Source of the DNA: a bacterium
Lineage (GTDB): Bacteria; Spirochaetota; JAHITG01
DNA: 22,544 nucleotides
Direction of reading: 5' to 3'
Assembly (NCBI GenBank): GCA_028711675.1
Contig: JAQTRT010000012.1
Coordinates: 1 to 22,544 of the forward strand
Below, piece by piece: positions 7,649 through 15,149 of the stretch. Both the position numbers and the translations under genes were made by a program. Every line of letters starts with the position of its first letter. Positions within the stretch are counted from its first letter, which is position 1. Under the pieces are notes generated by a model, which worked only from the letters and a program-made list of their open reading frames with translations, ran no database searches and had not been told where the DNA came from.

Positions 7649-8755
7649 TTAGAATATGGTCTTTTCCGTCTCATTGTCGAACAGATGGATCTTGGAGATA
7701 TCCAGGACCATCTCGATATCCTGATTGACACGGACCTCGCTCCGCGGTTCCAGCCTGGCTACGATACTCGGAGTCTTGGCTGTCGAGAAGTAGACCAGTA
7801 ATTCGGAACCGAGTGGTTCAACAACTTCCACGGTCAATTTAACCGTATTTTCAGGAGCAGATTCCTTGTAGAGCAGTTTATCATAAATATCATCGGGCCT
7901 GATACCCATGGTCAGGCTTTTTCCCAGATATCCTTTCAGCATATCTTTCAGGTCATCCGGCAGTTTCAGCTTGAACTGCCCTTCATCAAGCCAGTAAGCT
8001 CCGCCTTCTTCTTTCAACTGGGTCTCGATGAAGTTCATGGACGGGGACCCCATGAATCCGGCAACGAATTTATTGATGGGCTTCTGATAAAGGTTCAAAG
8101 GTGTGTCGATCTGCTGGATCAAGGCGTCCTTCATGACTACGATCCGTTCGCCCATGGTCATGGCTTCCACCTGGTCATGCGTCACATAGATCATAGTGGT
8201 CTGGAGCCTGGTATGGAGCTTGCTTAATTGCGCCCTTGTCTGGACCCTTAATTTCGCGTCGAGATTGGAAAGCGGTTCATCGAACAGGAAGACCTGGGGT
8301 TTACGGACAACGGCCCGGCCTACGGCCACGCGCTGTTTCTGGCCTCCCGAAAGCTCTTTGGGTTTATTATATAATAATTTCGTGATATCCAGCATGTTGG
8401 CCGCTTCTTCGACCCTCTCCTTGATGACATTAAGGGGAAGCTTCCTAAGCTTGAGTCCGAACGCGATATTATCATACACGGTCATATGGGGATAAAGGGC
8501 GTAATTCTGGAAAACCATGGCGATATCCCTGTCCTTGGGAGGTATGTCATTCACCATCCTGTCGCCGATATATAATTCACCGGAGGAGATATCTTCAAGT
8601 CCCGCGATCATGCGGAGTGTGGTGGTCTTTCCGCAGCCCGAAGGGCCGACCAGGACTACGAATTCTTTATCTTTAACCTCAAACGCAGCGTCTACGACAG
8701 CATGTGTACCGTTGGGATAGACTTTATTCACGTTCTTTAACATTACCTTAGCCAT
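7649..8755 (-). CDS. ABC transporter ATP-binding protein, sugar-importer (MalK/UgpC/MsmX) type
   Basis: Hydrolyses ATP at the cytoplasmic face of a carbohydrate importer of the CUT1 group. The 368 residues carry Walker A GPSGCGKT (37-44), Q-loop Q83, signature LSGGQ (135-139), Walker B VFLFDE (155-160) and H-loop H193 (VTHDQVEAM). A C-terminal regulatory TOBE/OB region (about 235-368) contains the MGIRPDD motif. TGGAGG lies 6-7 bases before the ATG. No permease or binding protein gene is within the window, so it may serve several importers, as MsmX does in Bacillus (inference). It has its own near-perfect promoter and is not co-translated with accD. The substrate cannot be read from the sequence. 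Confidence 0.93.
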   Translation of the reverse strand: MAKVMLKNVNKVYPNGTHAVVDAAFEVKDKEFVVLVGPSGCGKTTTLRMIAGLEDISSGELYIGDRMVNDIPPKDRDIAMVFQNYALYPHMTVYDNIAFGLKLRKLPLNVIKERVEEAANMLDITKLLYNKPKELSGGQKQRVAVGRAVVRKPQVFLFDEPLSNLDAKLRVQTRAQLSKLHTRLQTTMIYVTHDQVEAMTMGERIVVMKDALIQQIDTPLNLYQKPINKFVAGFMGSPSMNFIETQLKEEGGAYWLDEGQFKLKLPDDLKDMLKGYLGKSLTMGIRPDDIYDKLLYKESAPENTVKLTVEVVEPLGSELLVYFSTAKTPSIVARLEPRSEVRVNQDIEMVLDISKIHLFDNETEKTIF

Positions 8756-8783
8756 ACTTTACCTCCAGATGGTACGATGGTCA

Positions 8784-8811
8784 ATTATACCTATCCAAAA
8801 TTAAATGTCAA
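8784..8811 (-). promoter_or_regulatory. Consensus sigma70 promoter of the MalK-type ATPase gene
   Basis: Read on the minus strand: TTGACA (8811-8806), a 16-base spacer, TATAAT (8789-8784). Both boxes are perfect matches. The start is expected near 8777, leaving a leader of about 22 bases with GGAGG before the ATG at 8755. Between this promoter and the end of accD (8812-8925) I see only a short GC-rich hairpin (GCGGT/ACCGC, 8833-8845) with a weak AT tract after it, a doubtful terminator. Confidence 0.8.
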
Positions 8812-8925
8812 ATTAATTTTCCGACCCCGGAAGCGGTACGACCGCGGAAACGCGATGACATGACGGTATTTTCCGGATATGACTCCTGTATGGTAATGGC
8901 ATAACCGCTGCCGCGGATCTTTCCG

Positions 8926-9777
8926 TCAGGACAGATACCCCAGCAGGCTGCTTAATGTTTTTTTCAGGTCCTTCCGGTTCACCACCATGTCGATCAGGCC
9001 GTGCTCAAGCTGGAATTCGCTCCGCTGAAATCCTCGGGGCAATTTTTGTTTAATGGTCTGTTCAATGACCCTGGGACCGGCAAATCCGATCAGGGCATTG
9101 GGTTCGGCGATGATCACGTCGCCCAGCATGGCAAAACTGGCTGTAACACCGCCGGTCGTGGGATGCGTTAAAACCGAGATAAAGGAAAGTTTATTTTTAC
9201 TCAGCAGACCCAGAGCCGCAGAGGTCTTGGCCATCTGCATCAGGGAGAAGATACCTTCCTGCATGCGCGCCCCTCCTGAACTGGAGACGATGATGACCGG
9301 CATCCGTTCGTTCACGGCCCTCTCCACCATCCGCGTCACTTTTTCACCGACCACGGACCCCATACTGCCCCCGGAAAAGTTGAAATCAAGCACGCCGATA
9401 CATACATCTTTTTTATCAAGCTTCCCCTTACCTGTAACGATCGCCTCATTCAAGCCTGTCTTCCGCATGTACTTTCCGATCCGGTCCTTGTAGGACCCGT
9501 CAGTATCCAGGAACTGCAGAGGATCGCTGGCTGTTATATCCTGGTCGATCTCTTCAAAGCTATTCTCATCAAGCAGGAATCCGATCCTTTTCCTGGCATC
9601 GATATTAAGATGATAGCTGCATTTAGGGCAGATGTACAAATTCTTTTCCAGTTCCTCGATATAAGTGATCTTTTCGCAGTCCGGACACTTGATCCACTGT
9701 CCTTCGACCATATTCTCGGACTGCACTTTATCCGGTATCCTGTTTTCGTCATCCCGTTCATACCATTTTTTTTCCAT
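8926..9777 (-). CDS. accD: Acetyl-CoA carboxylase carboxyltransferase subunit beta
   Basis: With AccA, transfers the carboxyl group from carboxybiotin to acetyl-CoA, giving malonyl-CoA for fatty acid synthesis. The 283 residues match the family length. The N-terminal zinc ribbon has C31, C34, C50 and C53 (CPDC...CPKC). The crotonase-fold body shows the family strings SSSGGARMQEG and PTTGGVTASFAMLGD. AAGGAG precedes the ATG by 6 bases. It starts 42 bases after the HD-GYP gene and has no visible promoter of its own, so it is probably read from the upstream signalling genes. AccA is not in the window. Confidence 0.97.
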   Translation of the reverse strand: MEKKWYERDDENRIPDKVQSENMVEGQWIKCPDCEKITYIEELEKNLYICPKCSYHLNIDARKRIGFLLDENSFEEIDQDITASDPLQFLDTDGSYKDRIGKYMRKTGLNEAIVTGKGKLDKKDVCIGVLDFNFSGGSMGSVVGEKVTRMVERAVNERMPVIIVSSSGGARMQEGIFSLMQMAKTSAALGLLSKNKLSFISVLTHPTTGGVTASFAMLGDVIIAEPNALIGFAGPRVIEQTIKQKLPRGFQRSEFQLEHGLIDMVVNRKDLKKTLSSLLGYLS

Positions 9778-9819
9778 TTCGCACTCCTTTTCGGAATATT
9801 CATTCTTTCCGGAAAATGG

Positions 9820-11370
9820 CTACCAATTATTCTTTTTGATTACTTTTAAAAACACCCTGGCCAGGTCCGGATCGAACTGCGTGCCCGAACACTGCCGGAC
9901 CTCGGTCTCGGCATCGGCACGGTTCATCGTTACCCGGTACGGCCTGTCGGACGTCATGGCATCATAACAGTCAGCCAGGGTAATGATCCGGCCCAGAAGC
10001 GGGATATTGGAACCGCTCAATCCGTCGGGATATCCCTTGCCATCCCAGCGTTCATGATGGTTCCTGATCCCCGGCAGGATCTCGTTCAATTCCCTGATGG
10101 GTTTTATGATCTCTTCGCCTATGATGGGATGTTTTTTTATGACCTCGTACTCTTCCGGTGTCAGACGGGCCGGTTTAGTCAGGATCTTGTCATCAATTCC
10201 TATCTTGCCGATATCATGGAGCAGGCCGGATAATTCCACGATCCGTATAAAGTCAGGGTCCAGCCGGAGGGCCTTGGCCAGGAGTAAGCTGTACTGAGTG
10301 ACGCGTTCGGAATGGCCGATGGTGTATTTATCCTTGGCATCGATGGCTGCCGAAAGCGACTTAACGGTACTGAGAAAAAGGGTTCTCAGTTCGTTATAAT
10401 ATTCCGCGTTCTGAATGGCTACAGCCGCCTGGCTGGCCAGAGCGATGAAAAGCTCCTTGTCCGGTTCCGTGAATTTCTGGTTCTTCACCTTGTTGATCCC
10501 TTCGATGATGCCTATCACGTTGTCCTTGGAGATCAAGGGAGCGCCGATGATGGTCCTGGTCTTCACTCCAGTCTTCTTATCCATCTCCGGATAGAACCGC
10601 TTATCTTTTTGAACATCATTGACGATGACCGGCGTTTTCGCGGCCGCGATCCAGCCTGCGATCCCTTTACCGGCCGGAATGACGGCTTCCTTGATCCTCT
10701 GGCTCCCCTTCCCTTTTACGGTCTTGACCTTGAGCTCACCGGTGTCCTTGTCCACAAGCATCAGCGAACACCCTTCCACGTTCATGATCTTCTTCACTTC
10801 CACAAAAAGCTGGTTCAGAAGCGAATCAAGGTTGATAGTGGAATTCAGCATCTTGCTGATCTCGATGAGGTTCAGGAGGTCGTTCATTTTGTTCTGATGG
10901 AACACTTCGTTCTCGCGCATCTCGATCCCGTTCCTGAGATACTGAGCCAGCGTTTCGAGCAGTTTATGGTCCGTAAATTTGCTCTCCGCGCAGAACTCGA
11001 AGGCCAGGATAAACTGGGTGGACGGAAAACGGAAGATATAAAACCTGTATTTCTTAATATATTCGGGATAGCTCTTATTGATCCGGATCTCGCCGGACTG
11101 TAATTTCCTGCCGGCCTGCATCTTATACAGCGCTGTTTTCCTGAAACGGTCCTTTCTTAAATGAAAAAGAACGCTCAGCCGGCTGTCAGAACAAAAAAGG
11201 CTTTCTTTAAGTATATTATTTTCTTTCAGAGGGATAAAATGCAGCACCGCCCATCTCCATCCGAACAGCCGGACCACGTCCTTTAACAGGGATGTAATGA
11301 CGGACGGGATCCCGGTCTTGCGGTTAAAGAGCAGGTCTTGAAAAGTTTGCAATAAAAGGTTAATATCCAT
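9820..11370 (-). CDS. GAF and HD-GYP domain protein, probable cyclic-di-GMP phosphodiesterase
   Basis: Probably degrades cyclic-di-GMP in the cytoplasm in response to a ligand bound by its GAF domain. The 516 residues fall into three parts. Residues 1-150 form a region I cannot assign firmly, perhaps a degenerate GAF. A clear GAF domain covers about 165-322. The HD-GYP domain covers about 332-510. The metal and catalytic signatures are intact: GHSERV (H353), LLHDIGK (H385, D386), HHERWDGKGYP (H438, H439 and GYP 446-448). An intact GYP triplet suggests an active enzyme. There is no transmembrane segment. The ATG at 11370 lies 11 bases after the cyclase stop and lacks a Shine-Dalgarno sequence; a perfect hairpin spans that junction, so coupled translation is likely. 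Confidence 0.92.
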   Translation of the reverse strand: MDINLLLQTFQDLLFNRKTGIPSVITSLLKDVVRLFGWRWAVLHFIPLKENNILKESLFCSDSRLSVLFHLRKDRFRKTALYKMQAGRKLQSGEIRINKSYPEYIKKYRFYIFRFPSTQFILAFEFCAESKFTDHKLLETLAQYLRNGIEMRENEVFHQNKMNDLLNLIEISKMLNSTINLDSLLNQLFVEVKKIMNVEGCSLMLVDKDTGELKVKTVKGKGSQRIKEAVIPAGKGIAGWIAAAKTPVIVNDVQKDKRFYPEMDKKTGVKTRTIIGAPLISKDNVIGIIEGINKVKNQKFTEPDKELFIALASQAAVAIQNAEYYNELRTLFLSTVKSLSAAIDAKDKYTIGHSERVTQYSLLLAKALRLDPDFIRIVELSGLLHDIGKIGIDDKILTKPARLTPEEYEVIKKHPIIGEEIIKPIRELNEILPGIRNHHERWDGKGYPDGLSGSNIPLLGRIITLADCYDAMTSDRPYRVTMNRADAETEVRQCSGTQFDPDLARVFLKVIKKNNW

Positions 11371-11376
11371 AATTTA

Positions 11377-11400
11377 AACCATCAAAACGGTTTGATGGTT
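11377..11400. repeat. Perfect hairpin spanning the cyclase stop codon
   Basis: Ten-base arms (11377-11386 and 11391-11400) enclose a four-base loop: AACCATCAAA, then its exact reverse complement. The hairpin covers the last sense codons and stop of the cyclase gene and ends 6 bases before the HD-GYP start codon. It has no following T-run on the minus strand, so a terminator is unlikely. A role in translational coupling, or in setting the ratio of the two proteins, is possible. Confidence 0.75.
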
Positions 11401-13409
11401 ATGGTCTCATCTTTCAGGTCCATGAGTTCATAGATCCGGACAGGCTTGTGCTTGCCTTTGACACGGATCAGGTCCAGTTCCCGGGCAATGACCTTATCCT
11501 TAACCGCTTCGTAAGTGGATTCACTGATAATGATGACCGTACCGTAGATCTTATTGGTTCCTTCCAGCCGAGCTCCCAGGTTCACTTCATCGCCCATGAG
11601 CGTGTAATCCATACGGCTCTTGGAGCCCATGTTGCCGACGGTCATCCTGCCGGTGTTCAGCCCGATACCGATGTTCAGCGCGGGCTTCCCTTCTGATTTC
11701 AGCTTAGGCTGCAGAACTTCCTGCAGATACTTGATCTGAGCCAGGGCGGCCTTGCAGCCCAGGTAAGCGTGGTCAGGCTGGGGTACCGGAGCTCCCCAGA
11801 ACGCCATGACCTCGTCCCCTACGTACTTGTCGAGTGTTCCGTTGAACTGAATGATGATCTCGGTCATGGCCGAAAGGTATTCATTGATAAGGGCCACCAG
11901 CTTCTGGGGTTCGCCGAGTTGTTCCGAAATAGTGGTAAAGGACCTGATGTCGGAGAAAAAGACCGTCATATTCCTGTCCTCGCCTCCCAGCTGAAGGGCC
12001 TTGGGATTCTTCAGGAGCTCATCGACCACCTGGGGAGAGACATAGTTTCCGAACCTCTCCCGTATGAATTTTTTCTCTTTTTCCTCTGTGAGGATCCGGA
12101 AAAGCAGGGTTCCGATAAAGCTGAAAACAATGACCAGCAAAGGCGTGGCAAAGAGGTAGATGGTGTTGGTACTGTCGAACATGATCATGAACGTAAAAAT
12201 GGTAAGAAGGATGATGAGGACCACCATCAGCAGGGCGCTGAGCCATATCTTCAGACGCGGAACGGCAATGCCGATCAGAAGGCCCAGGAACAGCACGATG
12301 AGGAAATTGAACAGCTTAGGCGCGAATTTAAGAAAATCGTCCTGGATGATGGTATTGCAGGCATTGGCGTTGATCTCGATACCGTACATGATGCCGTGCG
12401 GCGTAGGCCAGATATCATGCGCGATACCCTGGGCGTACATCCCGAAGAAGAGTATCTTGTTATTGAAATATTCCGGGGGTATCTGGAACACATCGGCAAA
12501 AGAGATATACTGGGACTGGCGGATAAATTCCTTGGGATATCCCACGTAATTGATCAGGACCTTACCGTCCTTATCTACGGGAATTTTAATATCCTTGGTC
12601 TTGTATTTTACGATCTCGCCGAATTCATCCTTGACCGGCACTTTCGCATCTTTCAGGACAATATTCTCCCCTAATTTGATATCCACCTTATCCAGGGGTA
12701 CTTTCAGATAATTAAGGGCTATCAGGAACACGATATGGGGATAAAGCCGGTTATTGAATTTTAAAAGCAGGGGAAGCTTTCTGTATTTTGTATCGGCATC
12801 CTGTTCAATGGCAGCCTGGCCGGCGCCTTTGGAATTCTGAAGTATTTCGACAATGGGTATGGCTCCGTAATTATAAGATGAAAGAAATTTAGCGCTGGGT
12901 ACGGAATCAAAGCTGTATTTATTCAGGTACTTCAGTTTTTCCTTGATCTGGGGCGAATTGACATCCATGGCTTCTGCCTGTTTTTCGAACGGGTAATCAA
13001 AGAATATATTCCTGTCCGAATTGGCTTTCAGCGCGCTGACAAAAGCACCGTCATCGAACGGATTGGAAGGCTCCACGAAAAAAATATCAAAGAAGATACC
13101 GGCTGGTTTGGCTCCGCGCAGCTGGTTCAGGAACTGGCCGTAAACCCTTCTGTTCCACGGGAACCGCCCGAATTTCTCCAAAGCCGCTTCATCGATGCCG
13201 ATGATTATGATGTTCTCGTTTAATTTAGGATTCTTCTTGATCACATCCTCTTTCCGGGTAGGCCGTTCATTACGCATGAAGAACATACCGTCAATGGTCA
13301 TCAATTCAAGGCTGTCCAGAATGGTCGTATAACTGTAAAGACCGAAGATCAGAAGAGCGATAAGAAGCGAAATAGCCATGTAAATAAAGTGTTTTTTTTC
13401 GAATTTCAT
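11382..13409 (-). CDS. CHASE2-domain class III adenylate cyclase, membrane bound
   Basis: Probably makes cyclic AMP in response to an extracytoplasmic signal. The 675 residues show an N-terminal membrane anchor (about 9-29), an extracytoplasmic CHASE2 sensor (about 35-360), three membrane segments (about 366-385, 389-410 and 417-438) and a cytoplasmic cyclase domain (about 478-660). Catalytic positions are intact: metal-binding aspartates D487 (FFSDIRSFT) and D532 (VGDEVMAFWG). The purine-selecting K528 and D601 (MDYT) point to ATP rather than GTP. R614 lies in the VNLGARLE helix. GAGGAGG lies 5 bases before the ATG, with a small TCAAG/CTTGA hairpin just upstream. It appears to be the first gene of a unit with the HD-GYP gene and accD. 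Confidence 0.93.
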   Translation of the reverse strand: MKFEKKHFIYMAISLLIALLIFGLYSYTTILDSLELMTIDGMFFMRNERPTRKEDVIKKNPKLNENIIIIGIDEAALEKFGRFPWNRRVYGQFLNQLRGAKPAGIFFDIFFVEPSNPFDDGAFVSALKANSDRNIFFDYPFEKQAEAMDVNSPQIKEKLKYLNKYSFDSVPSAKFLSSYNYGAIPIVEILQNSKGAGQAAIEQDADTKYRKLPLLLKFNNRLYPHIVFLIALNYLKVPLDKVDIKLGENIVLKDAKVPVKDEFGEIVKYKTKDIKIPVDKDGKVLINYVGYPKEFIRQSQYISFADVFQIPPEYFNNKILFFGMYAQGIAHDIWPTPHGIMYGIEINANACNTIIQDDFLKFAPKLFNFLIVLFLGLLIGIAVPRLKIWLSALLMVVLIILLTIFTFMIMFDSTNTIYLFATPLLVIVFSFIGTLLFRILTEEKEKKFIRERFGNYVSPQVVDELLKNPKALQLGGEDRNMTVFFSDIRSFTTISEQLGEPQKLVALINEYLSAMTEIIIQFNGTLDKYVGDEVMAFWGAPVPQPDHAYLGCKAALAQIKYLQEVLQPKLKSEGKPALNIGIGLNTGRMTVGNMGSKSRMDYTLMGDEVNLGARLEGTNKIYGTVIIISESTYEAVKDKVIARELDLIRVKGKHKPVRIYELMDLKDETITIKPF

Positions 13410-13474
13410 GATTTCCTCCTCAAGAACCTTGAAAGTACGGACACCTAAACAGACGGATGCATAATAATTAATAA

Positions 13475-13502
13475 AAAATAACCTTTATAAATAAAAAGTC
13501 AA
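13475..13502 (-). promoter_or_regulatory. Probable promoter of the cyclase / HD-GYP / accD unit
   Basis: Read on the minus strand: TTGACT (13502-13497), a 16-base spacer, TATTTT (13480-13475). The -35 matches at five positions and the -10 at four. Predicted transcription starts near 13468, giving a leader of about 59 bases before the ATG at 13409. The region is AT-rich, so chance matches are easier here than elsewhere. Confidence 0.45.
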
Positions 13503-13656
13503 ATCAAATTCCGGCAAAATAAGGTACAGGAGAAGCACTTTGTATACTTTTTTAGTACTGCCATCGGATATTAAAGTGCGAAATACGCTGCTGGCGTCTT
13601 ACTTTTATTTAACTTTTTATAAAATTCGATTAATTTACGTGCACGCCGTTAGGGAT

Positions 13657-13684
13657 AAAAGGAAACTGGTTCTGGACGAACCAG
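13657..13684 (-). terminator. Probable intrinsic terminator of leuC
   Basis: Read on the minus strand, CTGGTTC and GAACCAG form a perfect 7-base stem with a 5-base loop (13684-13666), followed at once by a T-rich run (TTTCCTTTTAT). It lies about 77 bases beyond the leuC stop and upstream of the cyclase promoter, where a terminator is expected. The stem is short, so efficiency may be modest. Confidence 0.55.
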
Positions 13685-13760
13685 GTATGGGCCTTAAATC
13701 AGGCGGGAAAAAATATAAAAAGCTTGTGGTCATACGGTAAGGTATCGTACCGGCATTTTA

Positions 13761-15005
13761 TCAGAAACTGGTGATCCTGCCTTCAAGGGCTGAGCAGGCA
13801 GCCACAGCCGGTGAAGAGAGGTAGATGGATGAATCGGGATTACCCATCCGGCCTTTAAAGTTCCTGTTCTGTGTGGAGAGGCAGACCTCATTGTCGCCGA
13901 GTATTCCCTGATGTACTCCCACGCAGGCAGCGCAGCCCGGGGGGAGAATGACGCAGCCCGCATCAAGGAATATCCCGATCAACCCTTCTTTCAATGCCTG
14001 CTGATAAATTGACCGTGAACCGGGCGCCACCAGGCACCTGACAGACCCGGCCACTTTACGGCCTTTCAGTATCCCGGCAGCCAGCCTCAGGTCCTCAATC
14101 CTGCCGTTGGTGCAGGTACCGATCAGGACCTGGTCCACTTTCACGTCACCCACTTCATCGACAAAACAGACATTATCCACGGTATGGGGTTTGGAAATAA
14201 CAGGCCGCAGTTTTTCCACATCGATCTCAACGACCCGTTCATAGACAGCGTCCTTGTCCGGAAGTATTTCCCTGTAATTCCTGGAACGGCCGTACTGGCG
14301 CAGATATTTCTGTGTCATTTTATTGGAGGGGAAAAGGCCCACTTTAGCCCCTGCTTCCACAGCCATGTTCGAGATGGTGAGCCGGTCCTTCACTTCCATG
14401 TTCTCAAAGAACGGACCGTCGAACTGAAGGGCTTTATAATTAGCTCCGTCAGCCGTGAGCCGGCCGATCAGATAAAGCATCAGGTCCTTGGCATAGACGC
14501 CTTTAGGGAACTTTTTCCCTTTGGCCGTGATCCTGAAGGTCTCAGGAACTCGGAACCACGTCTTGCCTGTGGCTATGGCAACAGCCACGTCCGTGGAACC
14601 CATGCCTGTAGCAAAGACGGTCAGGGCCCCGCCGGTACAGGTATGGGAATCCGAGCCTACCAGGATCTCGCCCGGATTGATATATTTTTCCGCCATGATC
14701 TGGTGCGAGATACCTTCACCGATCTCCGACACCAGAACTCCGGTCTTCCTTGAAAAATCTCTCAGGGTATTATGGTCATTGGAGAGCTCTTTTTTCGGCG
14801 AAGGCGAAGCATGGTCAAGAAAAAGCACGACATGATCGGGATGCGCAGCCTTCACCATGTTCAGTTTCTCAAGCTGACGGACAGCCAAAGGACCTGTCCC
14901 GTCCTGCATCAGAACCCAGTCCACGGGACAGACCGTGATCTCGCCTGCTTTTACTTCCCGGCCCGAATGTTCGGACAGGATCTTTTCGCTTAATGTTAAA
15001 CCCAA
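13761..15005 (-). CDS. leuC: 3-isopropylmalate dehydratase large subunit (LeuC / homoaconitase family)
   Basis: Aconitase-family hydro-lyase with a [4Fe-4S] cluster; with a small LeuD subunit it isomerises isopropylmalate in leucine synthesis. Cluster cysteines are visible at C298 (IGTCTNGR), C358 and C361 (PPGCAACVG). The family strings VGSDSHTCT and NRNFKGRMG are present. I choose the TTG at 15005, giving 414 residues beginning MGLTLSEKIL, because GGAGG lies 8 bases upstream. The longer TTG start at 15020 overlaps that ribosome site. The length of about 415 and the GREV N-terminus fit the shorter LeuC2 type found in many bacteria and archaea. No leuD or other leucine gene is nearby, so the substrate (isopropylmalate, homoaconitate or methylmalate type) is not certain. 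Confidence 0.88.
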   Translation of the reverse strand: MGLTLSEKILSEHSGREVKAGEITVCPVDWVLMQDGTGPLAVRQLEKLNMVKAAHPDHVVLFLDHASPSPKKELSNDHNTLRDFSRKTGVLVSEIGEGISHQIMAEKYINPGEILVGSDSHTCTGGALTVFATGMGSTDVAVAIATGKTWFRVPETFRITAKGKKFPKGVYAKDLMLYLIGRLTADGANYKALQFDGPFFENMEVKDRLTISNMAVEAGAKVGLFPSNKMTQKYLRQYGRSRNYREILPDKDAVYERVVEIDVEKLRPVISKPHTVDNVCFVDEVGDVKVDQVLIGTCTNGRIEDLRLAAGILKGRKVAGSVRCLVAPGSRSIYQQALKEGLIGIFLDAGCVILPPGCAACVGVHQGILGDNEVCLSTQNRNFKGRMGNPDSSIYLSSPAVAACSALEGRITSF

Positions 15006-15035
15006 AGCATCTGCCTCCAATGAAAATGTAGATAT

Positions 15036-15063
15036 AATATAGATGTTTGATATCTGTTTTCAA
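15036..15063 (-). promoter_or_regulatory. Sigma70-type promoter of leuC
   Basis: Read on the minus strand: TTGAAA (15063-15058), a 16-base spacer, TATATT (15041-15036). Both boxes match at five of six positions. The start falls near 15029, leaving a leader of about 24 bases with GGAGG before the TTG start. A competing -10 two bases further on (TATTAT) is also possible. Confidence 0.6.
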
Positions 15064-15149
15064 GGGAAAATTTGTAATAAAGCCCGGTCAGAAATTTACC
15101 TTTTATAAAAAAATAATGGTTTTCTTTTTATATTTATTATATTCTTTCC

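Larger units (their letters stand above)
13410..13760. other. Intergenic region between leuC and the cyclase gene
   Basis: This 351-base AT-rich gap holds the cyclase promoter (13475-13502) and a probable leuC terminator (13657-13684). A small hairpin (13420-13432) sits next to the cyclase ribosome site. A plus-strand frame of 66 codons (13540-13740) starts at a TTG with AGGAG seven bases before it. Its codon choice is unlike the neighbours and its product resembles nothing I know, so I do not call it a gene. I see no tRNA or known riboswitch. Confidence 0.6.

Noticed and set aside
8833..8845. GCGGT/ACCGC hairpin after accD as an intrinsic terminator
   Set aside because: The stem is only five bases and the AT tract follows about 15 bases later, so support is too weak.
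11769..12674. 301-codon plus-strand frame opposite the cyclase gene
   Set aside because: Low-complexity His/Asp/Glu-rich shadow of the membrane segments on the minus strand; no ribosome site.
13540..13740. 66-codon plus-strand frame after AGGAG with a TTG start
   Set aside because: Codon use is unlike the neighbouring genes, the product resembles nothing known, and it runs through the probable leuC terminator. Kept only as a remark.
15006..15020. TTG at 15020 as the leuC start
   Set aside because: This TTG overlaps the GGAGG that serves the TTG at 15005, and MGLTLSEKIL matches the usual start of the family.
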